Source: an uncultured Clostridium sp. (GTDB lineage Bacteria; Bacillota; Clostridia; Lachnospirales; Lachnospiraceae). Taken from it: a stretch of 64,000 bases of DNA. Every line of letters begins with the position of its first letter. The first letter of the stretch is position 1. The stretch is from the NCBI GenBank assembly GCA_947644195.1, contig CANRZB010000002.1:1-64000 (forward strand), in the 5' to 3' direction. The position numbers and the translations under genes were made by a program. Positions 36,303-45,920 of the stretch are shown in pieces. Under the pieces are notes generated by a model. The model saw only the letters and a program-made list of their open reading frames with translations, was not told the origin of the DNA and ran no database searches.

Positions 36303-37133
36303 ATGAGTGATTGTCATCACGATTGTTCTAATTGTGCGGAAGCATGTTCTTCCCGCGATCCAAAAAGTTTCTTAGAAAAACCACACGAACAGAGTACGAT
36401 CCGAAAGGTTATCGGCATTGTCAGCGGCAAAGGTGGCGTAGGGAAATCTATGGTTTCCTCCATGCTGGCTGCCGATTTCCAACGAAAAGGCTATCATACC
36501 GCTGTCATGGATGCCGATATTACCGGACCATCCATCCCTAAAACCTATGGTATTACCGAACATGCCATGGGTGACGAGCATGCCATCTATCCCGTAAAAA
36601 CCAAGACGGGAATCCAGATCATGTCTGTGAATCTTCTATTAGATGATATTACCGACCCTGTGATCTGGCGTGGTCCCGTTATCGCTGGTACGGTCAAGCA
36701 ATTCTGGCAAGATGTCGTTTGGACAGACGTTGATTACATGTTTGTGGACATGCCACCGGGAACCGGAGACGTCCCCCTGACCGTATTCCAAAGCATCCCT
36801 GTCGATGGGATAATTATTGTAACCTCACCGCAGGAATTAGTTTCCATGATCGTCGGCAAAGCCGTTAAAATGGCACAGATGATGGATATTCCGATTTTGG
36901 GCATCATAGAAAATATGAGTTATGTGGAATGTCCTGATTGCAACAAACACATTGAAATTTTCGGCAAAAGCCATGTAGATGATGTGGCTGGACAATACCA
37001 TATCCCCGTGCTTGGCCATATTCCAATGACACCTAAGATCGCTGCTGCCAGCGATGCGGGAACTGTAGAAGATCTTGAAAATGACTGGTTTACAGACGCA
37101 ATTGCTGCGGTAGAACAATTAAACAATCAATAG
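36303..37133 (+). CDS. Mrp/NBP35-type P-loop ATPase (Fe-S cluster carrier)
   Basis: A 276-aa P-loop NTPase. Walker A is SGKGGVGKSM; FVDMPPGTGD is the switch region. The N-terminus has cysteines (CHHDCSNC) as in NBP35, and the C-terminal YVECPDCNKH supplies the CxxC that bridges an Fe-S cluster in the dimer. Probably helps to load Fe-S clusters into proteins such as IorA upstream. TGAGG precedes the ATG. Confidence 0.92.
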   Translation: MSDCHHDCSNCAEACSSRDPKSFLEKPHEQSTIRKVIGIVSGKGGVGKSMVSSMLAADFQRKGYHTAVMDADITGPSIPKTYGITEHAMGDEHAIYPVKTKTGIQIMSVNLLLDDITDPVIWRGPVIAGTVKQFWQDVVWTDVDYMFVDMPPGTGDVPLTVFQSIPVDGIIIVTSPQELVSMIVGKAVKMAQMMDIPILGIIENMSYVECPDCNKHIEIFGKSHVDDVAGQYHIPVLGHIPMTPKIAAASDAGTVEDLENDWFTDAIAAVEQLNNQ

Positions 37134-37155
37134 TCTTCCTATGATTTAGGAGTAC

Positions 37156-37214
37156 AAAAAAGTGTTGTAATTCGCTCAGAGAAACGATGATACGAGCAAA
37201 TTACAACACTTTTT
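37156..37214. terminator. Bidirectional terminator between Mrp and MYG1 genes
   Basis: Arms 37156-37172 and 37199-37214 make a long stem (TGTTGTAATT with its complement), extended by GCTC/GAGC inside. A-run on the left and T-run on the right let it work for both convergent genes. Confidence 0.85.
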
Positions 37215-37284
37215 GCGCCAGGCAGGTACGGCAAGACAGTGACCTCCCTGGCGATTATTATTTTCTGATATTGTGGTAAGAAAC

Positions 37285-38136
37285 TTATTCGCTTTTGGCA
37301 GCCAACGCTGCCTGAGCAGCCAAAACAGCATCCTCCCGGTAATCTGTCGCAGCCAGGAATCCGGTCGCATGGCAGAACCGCAACGTTTCAATCCCACTAA
37401 TTTCCGGCAATTCTTCCGCCTCTTTTCCCCACCATTCCCTGGGCAGAGCACAAGCCAATTCATTTGACCCATGACATACTGGTACTCCCTGTACACTGTA
37501 ACCGCCCCGGTTAGATGGATACACCACCAATTGATAACTGCTGCCAATGACTTCCTCTTTCCATGGAACATACTGAGGCAGCAACAAAATCTGTCCGTCG
37601 CACTCCTCCATAGCCTGCTGCACCATTTTCTGCGCACGGCAGATCCCTGCCAAAGAAACAAAATGATTCCGCAAAATCTGTTCCGCAAAATCTACCGCTT
37701 TCCAGAAACAAACGTCATAGGAAACATCGGAATCCCAAACAGGATTAAATTCATCAATAATATCGGCCAGAACATTGGCGCATCCGGTATTGTCGGACAG
37801 ATCTAACGGCTGCACAAAAACTTCATCAAATCTTGCCGCTTCCTTGGGTCCCACCAGGCGCTCTCCATACTCCCGCCAGATCAGGCCGAATGCCGCATAG
37901 GGACAGCCATTCTCACGAATCTCCTTATCCTCCTGATGATGGTCAAAGCGCCCTCTGCCAATATCATATACAATTCCATCAAAATGATCCGGGACCTGCA
38001 ATCCCCGTTCCACCTGGATATCCGGATTCATTATTCGTAAAAATGCCGTGGAAAACACATCATCCGCATGAAATTTGCATCCATGGGTAAATCCCCGGTC
38101 TGGTATATCGCTTATCTGCCCAAATACTTTTTCCAT
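37285..38136 (-). CDS. MYG1-family protein (DHH-like metal-dependent hydrolase)
   Basis: About 283 aa. The N-terminal motif THGCKFHADDVFSTA and the DHHQ motif (RFDHHQED) match the MYG1 family, relatives of DHH phosphoesterases. Eukaryotic MYG1 is an exonuclease; the bacterial role is not defined. ATG 38136 is chosen because GGAGG lies directly upstream; an earlier ATG at 38148 is less well placed. It follows icd by about 40 bp and may be co-transcribed. Confidence 0.87.
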   Translation of the reverse strand: MEKVFGQISDIPDRGFTHGCKFHADDVFSTAFLRIMNPDIQVERGLQVPDHFDGIVYDIGRGRFDHHQEDKEIRENGCPYAAFGLIWREYGERLVGPKEAARFDEVFVQPLDLSDNTGCANVLADIIDEFNPVWDSDVSYDVCFWKAVDFAEQILRNHFVSLAGICRAQKMVQQAMEECDGQILLLPQYVPWKEEVIGSSYQLVVYPSNRGGYSVQGVPVCHGSNELACALPREWWGKEAEELPEISGIETLRFCHATGFLAATDYREDAVLAAQAALAAKSE

Positions 38137-38177
38137 TTTGACCTCCATACCCGGTATGATCTCTCAATGATAATATC

Positions 38178-39386
38178 TTACAGCATACGCTCCAGATTTT
38201 CACGAATTGCTTTAATAAAATCCTGACTATTCAGCACGGTAACATCATTTTTGTCAGTAATTAACGCCAGATCCTTGGTCATTTTTCCCGACTCAATCGT
38301 TTCCAGGGTTGCCTGTTCCAATTTATCTGCAAAATTCTGCAAATCTGCCAGGTTATCCATTTCCCCACGTTTCCGAAGCGCACCAGACCATGCAAAAATG
38401 GTAGCCACAGAATTTGTAGAAGTCTCCTCCCCCTTCTGGTGCTTGTAATAATGTCTCTGCACCGTACCATGCGCCGCTTCATACTCATAAACACCATCTG
38501 GCGATACCAGTACGGAAGTCATCATTGCCAACGATCCACACGCAGAAGATACCATATCGCTCATGACATCCCCATCATAATTTTTGCAGGCCCAAATAAA
38601 TCCACCCTTCGCTTTCATCACACGGGCAACAGCATCATCAATTAAGGTATAGAAGTATTCCAACCCTGCTTTCTCAAATTTCTCTTTGTATTCGTTGTCA
38701 TAGATTTCCTGGAAAATATCTTTAAAATTATGGTCATACACTTTGGAAATAGTGTCTTTCGTTGCAAACCATAAATCCTGCTTAATATCCAGCGCATAGC
38801 TAAAACAGGCCCTTGCAAAACTGCTAATGGACTTGTCTGTATTGTGGATTCCCTGAATCACACCCGGTCCAGTAAAATCCTGAATGGTCTGGCGGATCTC
38901 CTGGCCGTCTTCTCCAGTAAACACCAACTCTGCCTTACCAGCGCCCGGTACTTTTATCTCTGTATTTTTATAGACATCTCCATAGGCATGACGAGCCAAC
39001 GTGATCGGCTTTACCCAATTCTTTACGCAAGGGTCAATCCCCTTAACCTGAATCGGCGCACGGAATACGGTTCCATCTAAAGCGGCACGAATCGTACCAT
39101 TCGGCGATTTCCACATCTCTTTGAGATTATATTCCGTCATACGTGCTGCATTGGGAGTAATGGTAGCACATTTTACCGCAACACCATATTTCTTTGTTGC
39201 TTCTGCGGAATCCACGGTAACCTGGTCATTCGTTTCATTCCGGTATTCCAGACCCAAATCATAATATTCTGTTTTAAGATCCACAAAAGGCAGTAACAAT
39301 TCATCCTTAATCATCTGCCATAGGATACGGGTCATCTCATCTCCATCCATCTCTACCAACGGTGTTTTCATTGTAATTCTGTCCAT
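38178..39386 (-). CDS. icd: NADP-dependent isocitrate dehydrogenase (type II)
   Basis: 402 aa, homodimeric eukaryote-like type II enzyme. Substrate-binding residues are in [11 protein letters not shown], metal ligands in DDAVA and [10 protein letters not shown], and [12 protein letters not shown] binds the cofactor. It converts isocitrate to 2-oxoglutarate for glutamate synthesis in an anaerobe. AGGAGG precedes the ATG. The promoter is at 39447-39475. Confidence 0.95.
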   Translation of the reverse strand: MDRITMKTPLVEMDGDEMTRILWQMIKDELLLPFVDLKTEYYDLGLEYRNETNDQVTVDSAEATKKYGVAVKCATITPNAARMTEYNLKEMWKSPNGTIRAALDGTVFRAPIQVKGIDPCVKNWVKPITLARHAYGDVYKNTEIKVPGAGKAELVFTGEDGQEIRQTIQDFTGPGVIQGIHNTDKSISSFARACFSYALDIKQDLWFATKDTISKVYDHNFKDIFQEIYDNEYKEKFEKAGLEYFYTLIDDAVARVMKAKGGFIWACKNYDGDVMSDMVSSACGSLAMMTSVLVSPDGVYEYEAAHGTVQRHYYKHQKGEETSTNSVATIFAWSGALRKRGEMDNLADLQNFADKLEQATLETIESGKMTKDLALITDKNDVTVLNSQDFIKAIRENLERML

Positions 39387-39446
39387 CGTGTAGTCCTCCT
39401 CTCGTAGCTACATGTTCTGTTCCTACTCTGTATCATAACCGCATCT

Positions 39447-39475
39447 ATCATAGCATAAAAATTTTATTTTGTGAA
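39447..39475 (-). promoter_or_regulatory. Promoter for icd
   Basis: On the minus strand TTCACA (39475-39470), 17-bp spacer, TATGAT (39452-39447), about 60 bp before the ATG. The rest of the gap 39387-39730 shows no gene. Confidence 0.6.
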
Positions 39476-39639
39476 CAAGATAGATTTCTTGAGTTTTGAC
39501 AACAGCATTTACTGATTGCCCTTTCGATATGTTTCGACAGGATAAATTTTTGTTATCCGAAATACTGTATTCCATAAAATTTTTCTATCCCCCTTTTCGT
39601 GAGGCAAAATAGAATATAGTATTTTTATTAACATATGTA

Positions 39640-39668
39640 TTGACGCAATGCCATTTTTATGTTATAGT
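39640..39668 (+). promoter_or_regulatory. Promoter for the BIG2 protein gene
   Basis: TTGACG (39640-39645), 17-bp spacer, TATAGT (39663-39668), 62 bp before the ATG. Confidence 0.65.
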
Positions 39669-39730
39669 GTGGTTACTGAAATTCTCTCCCTTCTTCCCAT
39701 CAACTATTTCTTTTATCAGGAGGGATTCTT

Positions 39731-40612
39731 ATGCAAAATGAATATCCATTACAACCGAACAACCACACATACTCCGATAGGCAGGATGACCCCGGCAGCG
39801 GCATTTCTTTACCACGAATTAGGTATCACAGGGTACGCCGCAGACGAACCCCATTTCTCCCCATATTTCTGGCATTATTAATCGTCTTTGGATGTTTTTT
39901 GCCCGCACAAGCTTCCATGGCTGCTTCCAAAACACCGTTGATTGTACTATCATGCTATTCCCGCACCATGAAAATTGGACAGGAATTCCGCCTCCGGGCA
40001 ATCACTTCAAATCTAACCATTCCAAATTTCTCCAGTTCCAAACGTTCTATTGCATCTATAGACAGCACCGGCCTAATCACAGCAAAAAAAGCCGGCACCT
40101 GCAAGATTTCCGTCAAATCCGGTAAAAGTATTGCATACTGCAGGATTACCGTTTCCAAAACCAGCATTACTCTAAATAAAAAGTCTATCTCCCTGGAACA
40201 CGGCGAATCTTTTAAACTGACCGTCAAGACTTCCAATGGCAGCATACCTACGTTCAAAAGCAACAAAAAAAGTGTCGCCATGGTCAGCGATACGGGCAAC
40301 ATTACCGCTGTAAAACCTGGGGAAGCCACCATTACGGTTAAGGCAGACCAAACACAGATTTCTTGCAAAGTAAAAGTAAAGAAACCGAAAATTACACTTT
40401 CTGCCAAACAGTATACCCTAAAAGCAGGACAAAGCCATTCTTTGAAAGCAAAAGTCTCCTCTGGTCTGGATCCCGCATGGAGCAGCAGCAAAAGTGCCGT
40501 TGCCTTTGTCGATCAATCGGGTAATATAACCGCTGTGAAGCCTGGCACTGCTATCGTCAAAGCAAAATTAGATGGGATTACCGCTACCTGCATCATAACG
40601 GTACAACCATAA
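39731..40612 (+). CDS. Surface protein with three Ig-like BIG2 domains
   Basis: 293 aa. A basic N-terminus and one hydrophobic segment (FLALLIVFGCFLPAQASMA, about residues 45-64) act as a late signal or anchor. Three BIG2 repeats follow (about 70-140, 140-215, 215-293), each ending in a strand like GTCKISVKSG or GEATITVKAD and containing the characteristic NITAVKPG turn. AGGAGGG precedes the ATG. It should be cell-surface or secreted; binding partner unknown. Long N-terminal cytoplasmic stretch is unusual for a signal peptide. Confidence 0.85.
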   Translation: MQNEYPLQPNNHTYSDRQDDPGSGISLPRIRYHRVRRRRTPFLPIFLALLIVFGCFLPAQASMAASKTPLIVLSCYSRTMKIGQEFRLRAITSNLTIPNFSSSKRSIASIDSTGLITAKKAGTCKISVKSGKSIAYCRITVSKTSITLNKKSISLEHGESFKLTVKTSNGSIPTFKSNKKSVAMVSDTGNITAVKPGEATITVKADQTQISCKVKVKKPKITLSAKQYTLKAGQSHSLKAKVSSGLDPAWSSSKSAVAFVDQSGNITAVKPGTAIVKAKLDGITATCIITVQP

Positions 40613-40655
40613 CCAACACTTCTTTTACATAGAATCAGAACTTACGAACCGTCTT

Positions 40656-40684
40656 TTGACATACCCCTTCACCAATGCTATGAT
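40656..40684 (+). promoter_or_regulatory. Promoter for the S1-domain protein gene
   Basis: TTGACA (40656-40661), 17-bp spacer, TATGAT (40679-40684), 55 bp before the ATG. Confidence 0.65.
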
Positions 40685-40739
40685 GATACCTTAGAATAGT
40701 ATCATACCAAATGTAATGCTGCAAAAGGGAGGTATCATT

Positions 40740-41669
40740 ATGGACGAAAAACAAACAATGAAAGATTTTGAATCGGAACTGGAACAATCATTTACAATTT
40801 TGAAGGAGGGTGATGTAATAGACGCCACCGTCATTGGCATCTCTGAAACGGAAATCACAGTAGATCTAAATTATTATACGGAAGGAATCATCCCACTCGA
40901 AGAATGTAGTGATGATCCCGCATTTTCTATAAAAAACGACGTCAATATCGGAGAGGAAATTCAGGCTATGGTACTAGACCCAGAGGATACTGGTGGTTCC
41001 GTTCTTCTCTCCTGGAAAAAAGCTCACCACTTGACGATCTGGTCTGAGTTACAGGAAGATATGGATGCTGCAAGACATTTTTCCGTCAAAATTACAGAAG
41101 CGAACCAAGCAGGTGTTACAGGGTACCTTAAGGGCATCCGGGCTTTCATTCCAGCTTCTCAGTTAGCACTTGACTATGTTGATGAGACCGAAAGCTATGT
41201 CGGAATGACGGTGGAAACTGTCATCATAACTGCTGACCCAACAGAAAAACGTTTGGTTCTATCCGCTAAAATTCCTGCCCAAGAGCAAGCCCGGATTGAA
41301 AAAGGAGAAAAAATCAGCCGTCTGGCTCCCGGTGAAATAGTTTCCGGGACAGTAGAACGGCTGGAATCCTATGGTGCATTTATCCATATTGGCGGCGATC
41401 TGACAGGCCTCTGCCACATTTCCCAAATTACCAATAAATTTATCAAATCTCCCAAAGAAGTTTTAAAATTAGGGCAAACTGTCCGCGCTAAAATCCTGAA
41501 GCTGGAGGGCGACCGGATATCCTTGAGCATCAAAGCCCTGATGGAAGATGCACCGGAGACAGAATCCAAGGAAGACTACGTTATTCCGACAGAATACCAG
41601 GCAGACCACGGAGAGGAATCTCACGATGAAAGTCCATTTGCAAAGTTACTGCAGGGCATTAAACTATAA
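40740..41669 (+). CDS. S1 RNA-binding domain protein (ribosomal protein S1-like)
   Basis: About 309 aa with three S1/OB-fold domains (residues 20-90, 105-175, 190-260). The last is the best conserved (GTVERLESYGAFIHIGGDLTG, then LGQTVRAKILKLEGDRISLS). Low-GC Gram-positives carry such short S1 homologues, which help ribosomes bind mRNA or act in RNA metabolism. ATG 40740 is preceded by GGGAGG. An acidic tail follows the last domain. Confidence 0.9.
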   Translation: MDEKQTMKDFESELEQSFTILKEGDVIDATVIGISETEITVDLNYYTEGIIPLEECSDDPAFSIKNDVNIGEEIQAMVLDPEDTGGSVLLSWKKAHHLTIWSELQEDMDAARHFSVKITEANQAGVTGYLKGIRAFIPASQLALDYVDETESYVGMTVETVIITADPTEKRLVLSAKIPAQEQARIEKGEKISRLAPGEIVSGTVERLESYGAFIHIGGDLTGLCHISQITNKFIKSPKEVLKLGQTVRAKILKLEGDRISLSIKALMEDAPETESKEDYVIPTEYQADHGEESHDESPFAKLLQGIKL

Positions 41670-41716
41670 AACTACCCTTGTTTTCATTATGCACGATCTC
41701 AAATCTTTATAATCTA

Positions 41717-42256
41717 CTATTTTCTGGCTGTACAGCCTCCACAGGAAGCACAGCCAGAACCCTGTGCATTTCCCATATGGTCATACATGGAAGACAGAAG
41801 GCAGACCGCCTGGGCAGAGATTCCCTCTCCTTGACCAGTAAAACCCAGTCCTTCTTCCGTCGTTGCCTTTATATTGACTTGATCCAGTTCTAATTCCAAA
41901 GTATCTGCTATATTCTGCCGCATTGCATCAATATGTGGACGCATCTTAGGGCGCTGCGCAATAATTGTGGCATCAATATTATCTACCATATAACAAGCAT
42001 CCTCCAACAGATCACGAACCTGTTCTAACAATTTCAAACTGGAAGCCCCTGCAAATGCCGGGTCGGTATCTGGAAAATGTGCCCCAATATCTCCCAGCGC
42101 AGCAGCTCCCAACAGCGCATCCATAATTGCATGTACTAATACATCCGCATCGGAATGACCCAACAATCCCTTTTCATACGAAATTTCAACCCCTCCCAGG
42201 ATCAACGGTCTGCCCGCTACCAGCTTATGAACATCATATCCCATTCCAATCCGCAT
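41717..42256 (-). CDS. ispF: 2-C-methyl-D-erythritol 2,4-cyclodiphosphate synthase
   Basis: The MEP isoprenoid pathway enzyme. GYDVH with its metal-binding Asp/His, [21 protein letters not shown] and the final TTEGLGF-like block ([15 protein letters not shown]) are all present. Start at ATG 42256 behind GGAGAGAG. The protein is 179 aa, about 20 residues longer than usual: the tail ends in a cysteine-rich segment (GCASCGGC), possibly metal-binding or a late addition. Confidence 0.95.
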   Translation of the reverse strand: MRIGMGYDVHKLVAGRPLILGGVEISYEKGLLGHSDADVLVHAIMDALLGAAALGDIGAHFPDTDPAFAGASSLKLLEQVRDLLEDACYMVDNIDATIIAQRPKMRPHIDAMRQNIADTLELELDQVNIKATTEEGLGFTGQGEGISAQAVCLLSSMYDHMGNAQGSGCASCGGCTARK

Positions 42257-42351
42257 ATACTCTCTCCTTTCTCCGATTGCACAAAAGATCAATCTTGCAA
42301 AACAGATTCACATTGATTGCATTGCATGCTCCCAATATTAAATCAAAGAAC

Positions 42352-42377
42352 AAAAAACCTTAGGATTTCCCTAAGGC
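42352..42377 (-). terminator. Terminator of the tRNA transcript
   Basis: The hairpin CCTTAGG (42358-42364) with its partner (42370-42376) is followed on the minus strand by six T (42357-42352), just after tRNA-Met. Confidence 0.75.
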
Positions 42378-42385
42378 TTAAGTAA

Positions 42386-42459
42386 TAGCGGAAAAGGGAT
42401 TTGAACCCCTGACACCACGGGTATGAACCGTGTGCTCTCGCCAACTGAGCTATTCCGCC
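42386..42459 (-). tRNA. tRNA-Met (anticodon CAT)
   Basis: 74-nt cloverleaf on the minus strand. The acceptor stem starts GGCGGAA and pairs with TTCCGCT. The D arm is AGCTCAGTTGGCGAGAGC, the anticodon loop TTCATAC and the T loop GGTTCAAATCC. No CCA is encoded. Elongator rather than initiator type, judged from the G1-U72 pair, with moderate confidence. Confidence 0.92.
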
Positions 42460-42507
42460 ATATATTTATCTTTCCATTTTGACAAAGAAATTATTCCTTC
42501 ATCAAAA

Positions 42508-42580
42508 TGGGACCTACAGGGCTCGAACCTGTGACCCTCTGCTTGTAAGGCAGATGCTCTCCCAGCTGAGCTAAGATCCC
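42508..42580 (-). tRNA. tRNA-Val (anticodon TAC)
   Basis: 73-nt cloverleaf. The acceptor GGGATCT pairs with AGGTCCC with one wobble. The D arm is AGCTCAGCTGGGAGAGC, the anticodon loop CTTACAA and the T loop GGTTCGAGCC. No CCA encoded. Lies 48 bp upstream of tRNA-Met in the same transcript. Confidence 0.94.
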
Positions 42581-42651
42581 ATGCGCTTTATGCGACTTGT
42601 TTAATATATCAAAACTTTTTCAAACTGTCAAGCATTTTCTGTAGAAATTCT

Positions 42652-42680
42652 TTGAAATTTCTGCTTAAATATCCTATAAT
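42652..42680 (+). promoter_or_regulatory. Promoter for the VanZ-family gene
   Basis: TTGAAA (42652-42657), 17-bp spacer, TATAAT (42675-42680), 57 bp before the ATG. Confidence 0.65.
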
Positions 42681-42737
42681 AGATCTAAACTGAGGAAAAC
42701 CTGTGAAAAGATACCGATCGAAGAAAGGAAAAAAGCG

Positions 42738-43610
42738 ATGAATGCACGAACCATTAACATTAGCAGTCTGGTCATTTTATTATCCTTAATTGCCCTGATT
42801 TGCGAAGGATTTATTTATTATTTTTTGCCACAGCATATCTGGGCTATCCTGTTCTCCGTCATTTGTTCCCTGCTATTATCCCATTTCTTTTTAGAAATGG
42901 CATTTAGCTATACCTATAATGTCTTGCATACCGGTTTTATGACATTCAGCACTATGCTGTTTTCCATTATTGTATATATGATTCAGCCGAATCCGTGGAT
43001 CTCCTATGACTTCAGTCTGGTTTTCCTGGTACTTTCTAACTGGCTGACCCCATTTATTTACTGTACTATACGGGATCTTACGGATCCGGGTCCTCGTTTT
43101 AATGGATATGATCGTTTCTTCCGTCAAACCAGTATCATATTACTGCTTGTTTATCTGTTCTCTATCATCAAGCAATTTTATATCACACCAATTGTTCCGC
43201 CATATAAAGCGCTGGCATTTGGGGCACAGAACTTCATTCCTTACATGTCTACAGGAACCTATCTGGAAGAAATGGTGCGAACGAACCAAAGTCTGGTTCC
43301 ACTGTTTTGTTTCCTGGCAGAAATGATTATTTTATTCATTCCATTTGGGTTCTATGTCTGTGCCTATGGCAGAAAAAAACCGTTCCTCCTGCGCCTGCTC
43401 TGTTATTTGGTATTCCCGTTGTTACTCGAATTATCCCAGGAACTCACAGGACTTGGCCGCGGTCATATTGACGACTATGTATCTGCATTGTTGGGAACAT
43501 TAATTGGTGTACTGCTCTACCACGCTGTTAATGCGATCTTCCACATTGTGGCAGGACGAACCATCGCTGCAGAACGCACTACATTAAATATCCATCATTT
43601 TGAGATATAA
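42738..43610 (+). CDS. VanZ-family membrane protein
   Basis: 290 aa with about eight hydrophobic helices. The conserved C-terminal VanZ motif (LELSQELTGLGRGHIDDYVSALLGTLIG) and NFIPYMSTGTY match the family. VanZ of enterococci gives low-level teicoplanin resistance; chromosomal homologues have no assigned substrate. AGAAAGGA precedes the ATG. Confidence 0.88.
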   Translation: MNARTINISSLVILLSLIALICEGFIYYFLPQHIWAILFSVICSLLLSHFFLEMAFSYTYNVLHTGFMTFSTMLFSIIVYMIQPNPWISYDFSLVFLVLSNWLTPFIYCTIRDLTDPGPRFNGYDRFFRQTSIILLLVYLFSIIKQFYITPIVPPYKALAFGAQNFIPYMSTGTYLEEMVRTNQSLVPLFCFLAEMIILFIPFGFYVCAYGRKKPFLLRLLCYLVFPLLLELSQELTGLGRGHIDDYVSALLGTLIGVLLYHAVNAIFHIVAGRTIAAERTTLNIHHFEI

Positions 43611-43612
43611 AA

Positions 43613-43650
43613 ACAGTACGGCCACTTTTTCTACAACCGTACTGTCTTTA
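43613..43650. terminator. Terminator after the VanZ gene
   Basis: Arms 43613-43621 and 43637-43645 (ACAGTACGG and its complement) are followed by a short T-rich run; A-rich sequence on the left suggests partial two-way action. Confidence 0.75.
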
Positions 43651-43742
43651 TAGAAAGAAACTCTCTAAACAAAATAAGATCTTTTAAAACATTTGTATCA
43701 ACCGCTACCAGGAGAACCATACAATACAGAATAGTAAAGAAT

Positions 43743-44864
43743 TTAGTACTTCCGAAATTCCCGAATATCCTCCGCCAGAATATGGATTCCTCGAATCTGG
43801 CTTTCAAAAACGCCCTCCTCTACCAGCGCTTTTATCAACATTCCCACTGGGATTCCCACGATCAATCCCAGCATACCAATCAATCGGTAACCAATAAACA
43901 TCGAAATTAAAGTTAGGAATGGACTGATTCCTACACTGTCACCCACTAGTTTAGGTTCCAACAGACGATGTACCAACAGGGTCACAAAATAAGCTATCAT
44001 TAACACCACCGCACGAACATAATTTCCAATCAACAGATTATATAGTGCCCATGGACATAAGATAGTCCCCGTTCCTATAAATGGCAGAAAATCCATCACC
44101 GCTGTAAAAAGTGCAATCAGAATAGAATAATCCACGCGTAAAATAACGAAAAACACGGACAAAATCGCAAACATAACCAGCATAATCTTGAAACACGCTT
44201 TGAGATAACCACCCACAGCGCTGACCATCACTTTTCTAGTCATGTTCCAAATATTCCGTATTCCTTCTGGCATATACTTACGGGCTGTGCTCATAATCTG
44301 ATTCCGGTCAGCCACAAAAAAGTAAGAAAGCATTATCGTTAAGACAAAGATAACCAAGCCATCTGCGATAGAACCCGCCAAACCACCAACTTTCTGGATT
44401 GGATCTACTTTAATAGAATTCAGCGCAGACAAAATATAATCGTTGATTTTTCCCTCCGACCAAAAGGTGTCCAAATTATCGGGCAGGAAATGGAAACGTT
44501 CTGAAAGGGAAGATAATGCTGCCTGTAAATTTACCATGACCGATTGATACAGTTCCGGCAAATTAACCAACCATCCCCGAAGTTCCGCAATAATCCACCA
44601 CATCAGCAGACTAAGCAAACTGGCAAGAATAATCAAGACGGTCACAATAACTAACATGGAACCATGTTTCCGCATTAATTTAATCCGGCGCTCCAAAAAA
44701 CTAACCAACGGATTCGCAAGCATGGCAATAAACCATGCCACCAAAATCGGCAGGAAAAACCGAATCAATCTGGGCCCCAGAAATATTATGGCTAAGATCC
44801 AAAATAAAGTCAGACCTAAATTTAATAAAATTCTCTGATGTAGTTCCTTTTTATCCTGCTGCAT
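43743..44864 (-). CDS. AI-2E family transporter (YtvI-like)
   Basis: 373 aa with about eight transmembrane segments: two at the N-terminus, one near residue 65-90 and a C-terminal bundle with FLPFIGTGTILCPWALYNL and the final IGMLGLIVGIPVGML helix. The family includes autoinducer-2 exporters and the sporulation membrane protein YtvI; in a spore-former, the latter may be closer. It lies 47 bp downstream of the DUF368 gene in the same direction. Confidence 0.85.
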   Translation of the reverse strand: MQQDKKELHQRILLNLGLTLFWILAIIFLGPRLIRFFLPILVAWFIAMLANPLVSFLERRIKLMRKHGSMLVIVTVLIILASLLSLLMWWIIAELRGWLVNLPELYQSVMVNLQAALSSLSERFHFLPDNLDTFWSEGKINDYILSALNSIKVDPIQKVGGLAGSIADGLVIFVLTIMLSYFFVADRNQIMSTARKYMPEGIRNIWNMTRKVMVSAVGGYLKACFKIMLVMFAILSVFFVILRVDYSILIALFTAVMDFLPFIGTGTILCPWALYNLLIGNYVRAVVLMIAYFVTLLVHRLLEPKLVGDSVGISPFLTLISMFIGYRLIGMLGLIVGIPVGMLIKALVEEGVFESQIRGIHILAEDIREFRKY

Positions 44865-44911
44865 CTTACATTCCCCCTCGCATTTTCAACCCAATTTTAT
44901 GATTCACGGGA

Positions 44912-45760
44912 TTAATCTGCCAGTTTCCACGCAAATAGGATTCCCAACAGCATAACCAATATACCGCTAATCCACGTCACAGGACTCAATCCCACCAAAG
45001 CAGTGCCCATAAGAATGACAACTGGCGAAGATGTTACCAATCCCAAAATGGCACAGTAGGTATATATCTCATAGCGCTGTAATAAGATCTCAATTAATTT
45101 GGCAATAGCAAAAATTCCAATCACGACTCCTAGACCGAACGGCACCAGGGAACCACACAAGGTAAGCATCCTAGGAACATCCATGGAGGTTAAAGCTACC
45201 ACAAAATCCTTGATGGCAGCCATAATTGGGTTATAATAGCCCAAAATCATCAACATCATAGAACCACTGACCCCTGGGATTACCATTGTTGCAGATGCGA
45301 TTACGCCGACCAAAAAAATCACAATCGCCGGAAGTACTCCAACTTTTAGAGTCACATCACTGCTCTCTCCTCCAAAATACTCCATTGCAATAATTGCAAC
45401 AAAAAACAAGAGAAATACAAGTGCATGAGGAATTCCCTTGTCTTTTTTCTTAATTTTTCCAAAAATCAATGGTACACCGCCCAGAATCAAACCAATAAAT
45501 GCCATTTTCGTCTGAAACTCAAAGTGTTCCAATAGATAGCCAATCGCAAAGGCCAACCCGACAATACCAATCACCATCCCCACCAGATAGGGAAATAGTA
45601 TCATGATACTTTTCTTTAATTGCTTGAATAAATGGGTAATACAATATATAATATCATCATAGATTCCCATAGAAACCATCATCGTACCACCGCTAACTCC
45701 TGGTATCGCATTCGCAACACCAATCAAAATACCTTTCAGAATGTCTTTTACTAATTTCAT
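44912..45760 (-). CDS. DUF368 membrane protein (polyprenyl-phosphate translocase family, PopT-like)
   Basis: 282 aa with eight to nine helices. The family motif NAIPGVSGGTMMVSMGIYD near the N-terminus is echoed by VIPGVSGSMMLMILGYY in the second half, showing inverted repeat architecture. DUF368 proteins of the PopT type return undecaprenyl phosphate across the membrane for cell-wall synthesis. The promoter is at 45797-45825. Confidence 0.88.
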   Translation of the reverse strand: MKLVKDILKGILIGVANAIPGVSGGTMMVSMGIYDDIIYCITHLFKQLKKSIMILFPYLVGMVIGIVGLAFAIGYLLEHFEFQTKMAFIGLILGGVPLIFGKIKKKDKGIPHALVFLLFFVAIIAMEYFGGESSDVTLKVGVLPAIVIFLVGVIASATMVIPGVSGSMMLMILGYYNPIMAAIKDFVVALTSMDVPRMLTLCGSLVPFGLGVVIGIFAIAKLIEILLQRYEIYTYCAILGLVTSSPVVILMGTALVGLSPVTWISGILVMLLGILFAWKLAD

Positions 45761-45796
45761 TTTGTCCTCCAGATTTCATATTTTTGCCATAGAGAC

Positions 45797-45825
45797 ATTC
45801 TACTATAGATGTATCAAAATAACAA
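45797..45825 (-). promoter_or_regulatory. Promoter for the DUF368/AI-2E operon
   Basis: On the minus strand TTGTTA (45825-45820), 17-bp spacer, TAGAAT (45802-45797), about 37 bp before the ATG. Confidence 0.6.
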
Positions 45826-45920
45826 CCGATGAGATGCAAAACCTGCGTTCCCAAATGTAAAAAAATATTTACATATCATTTTACCTGTTATTGATACACA
45901 GGTAATAGAATGGAGTTCCT

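Noticed and set aside
37176..37688. 170-codon minus-strand frame over the MYG1 gene
   Set aside because: Different frame of the same strand, runs through the terminator and lacks domain features, while the MYG1 frame has DHHQ and family motifs.
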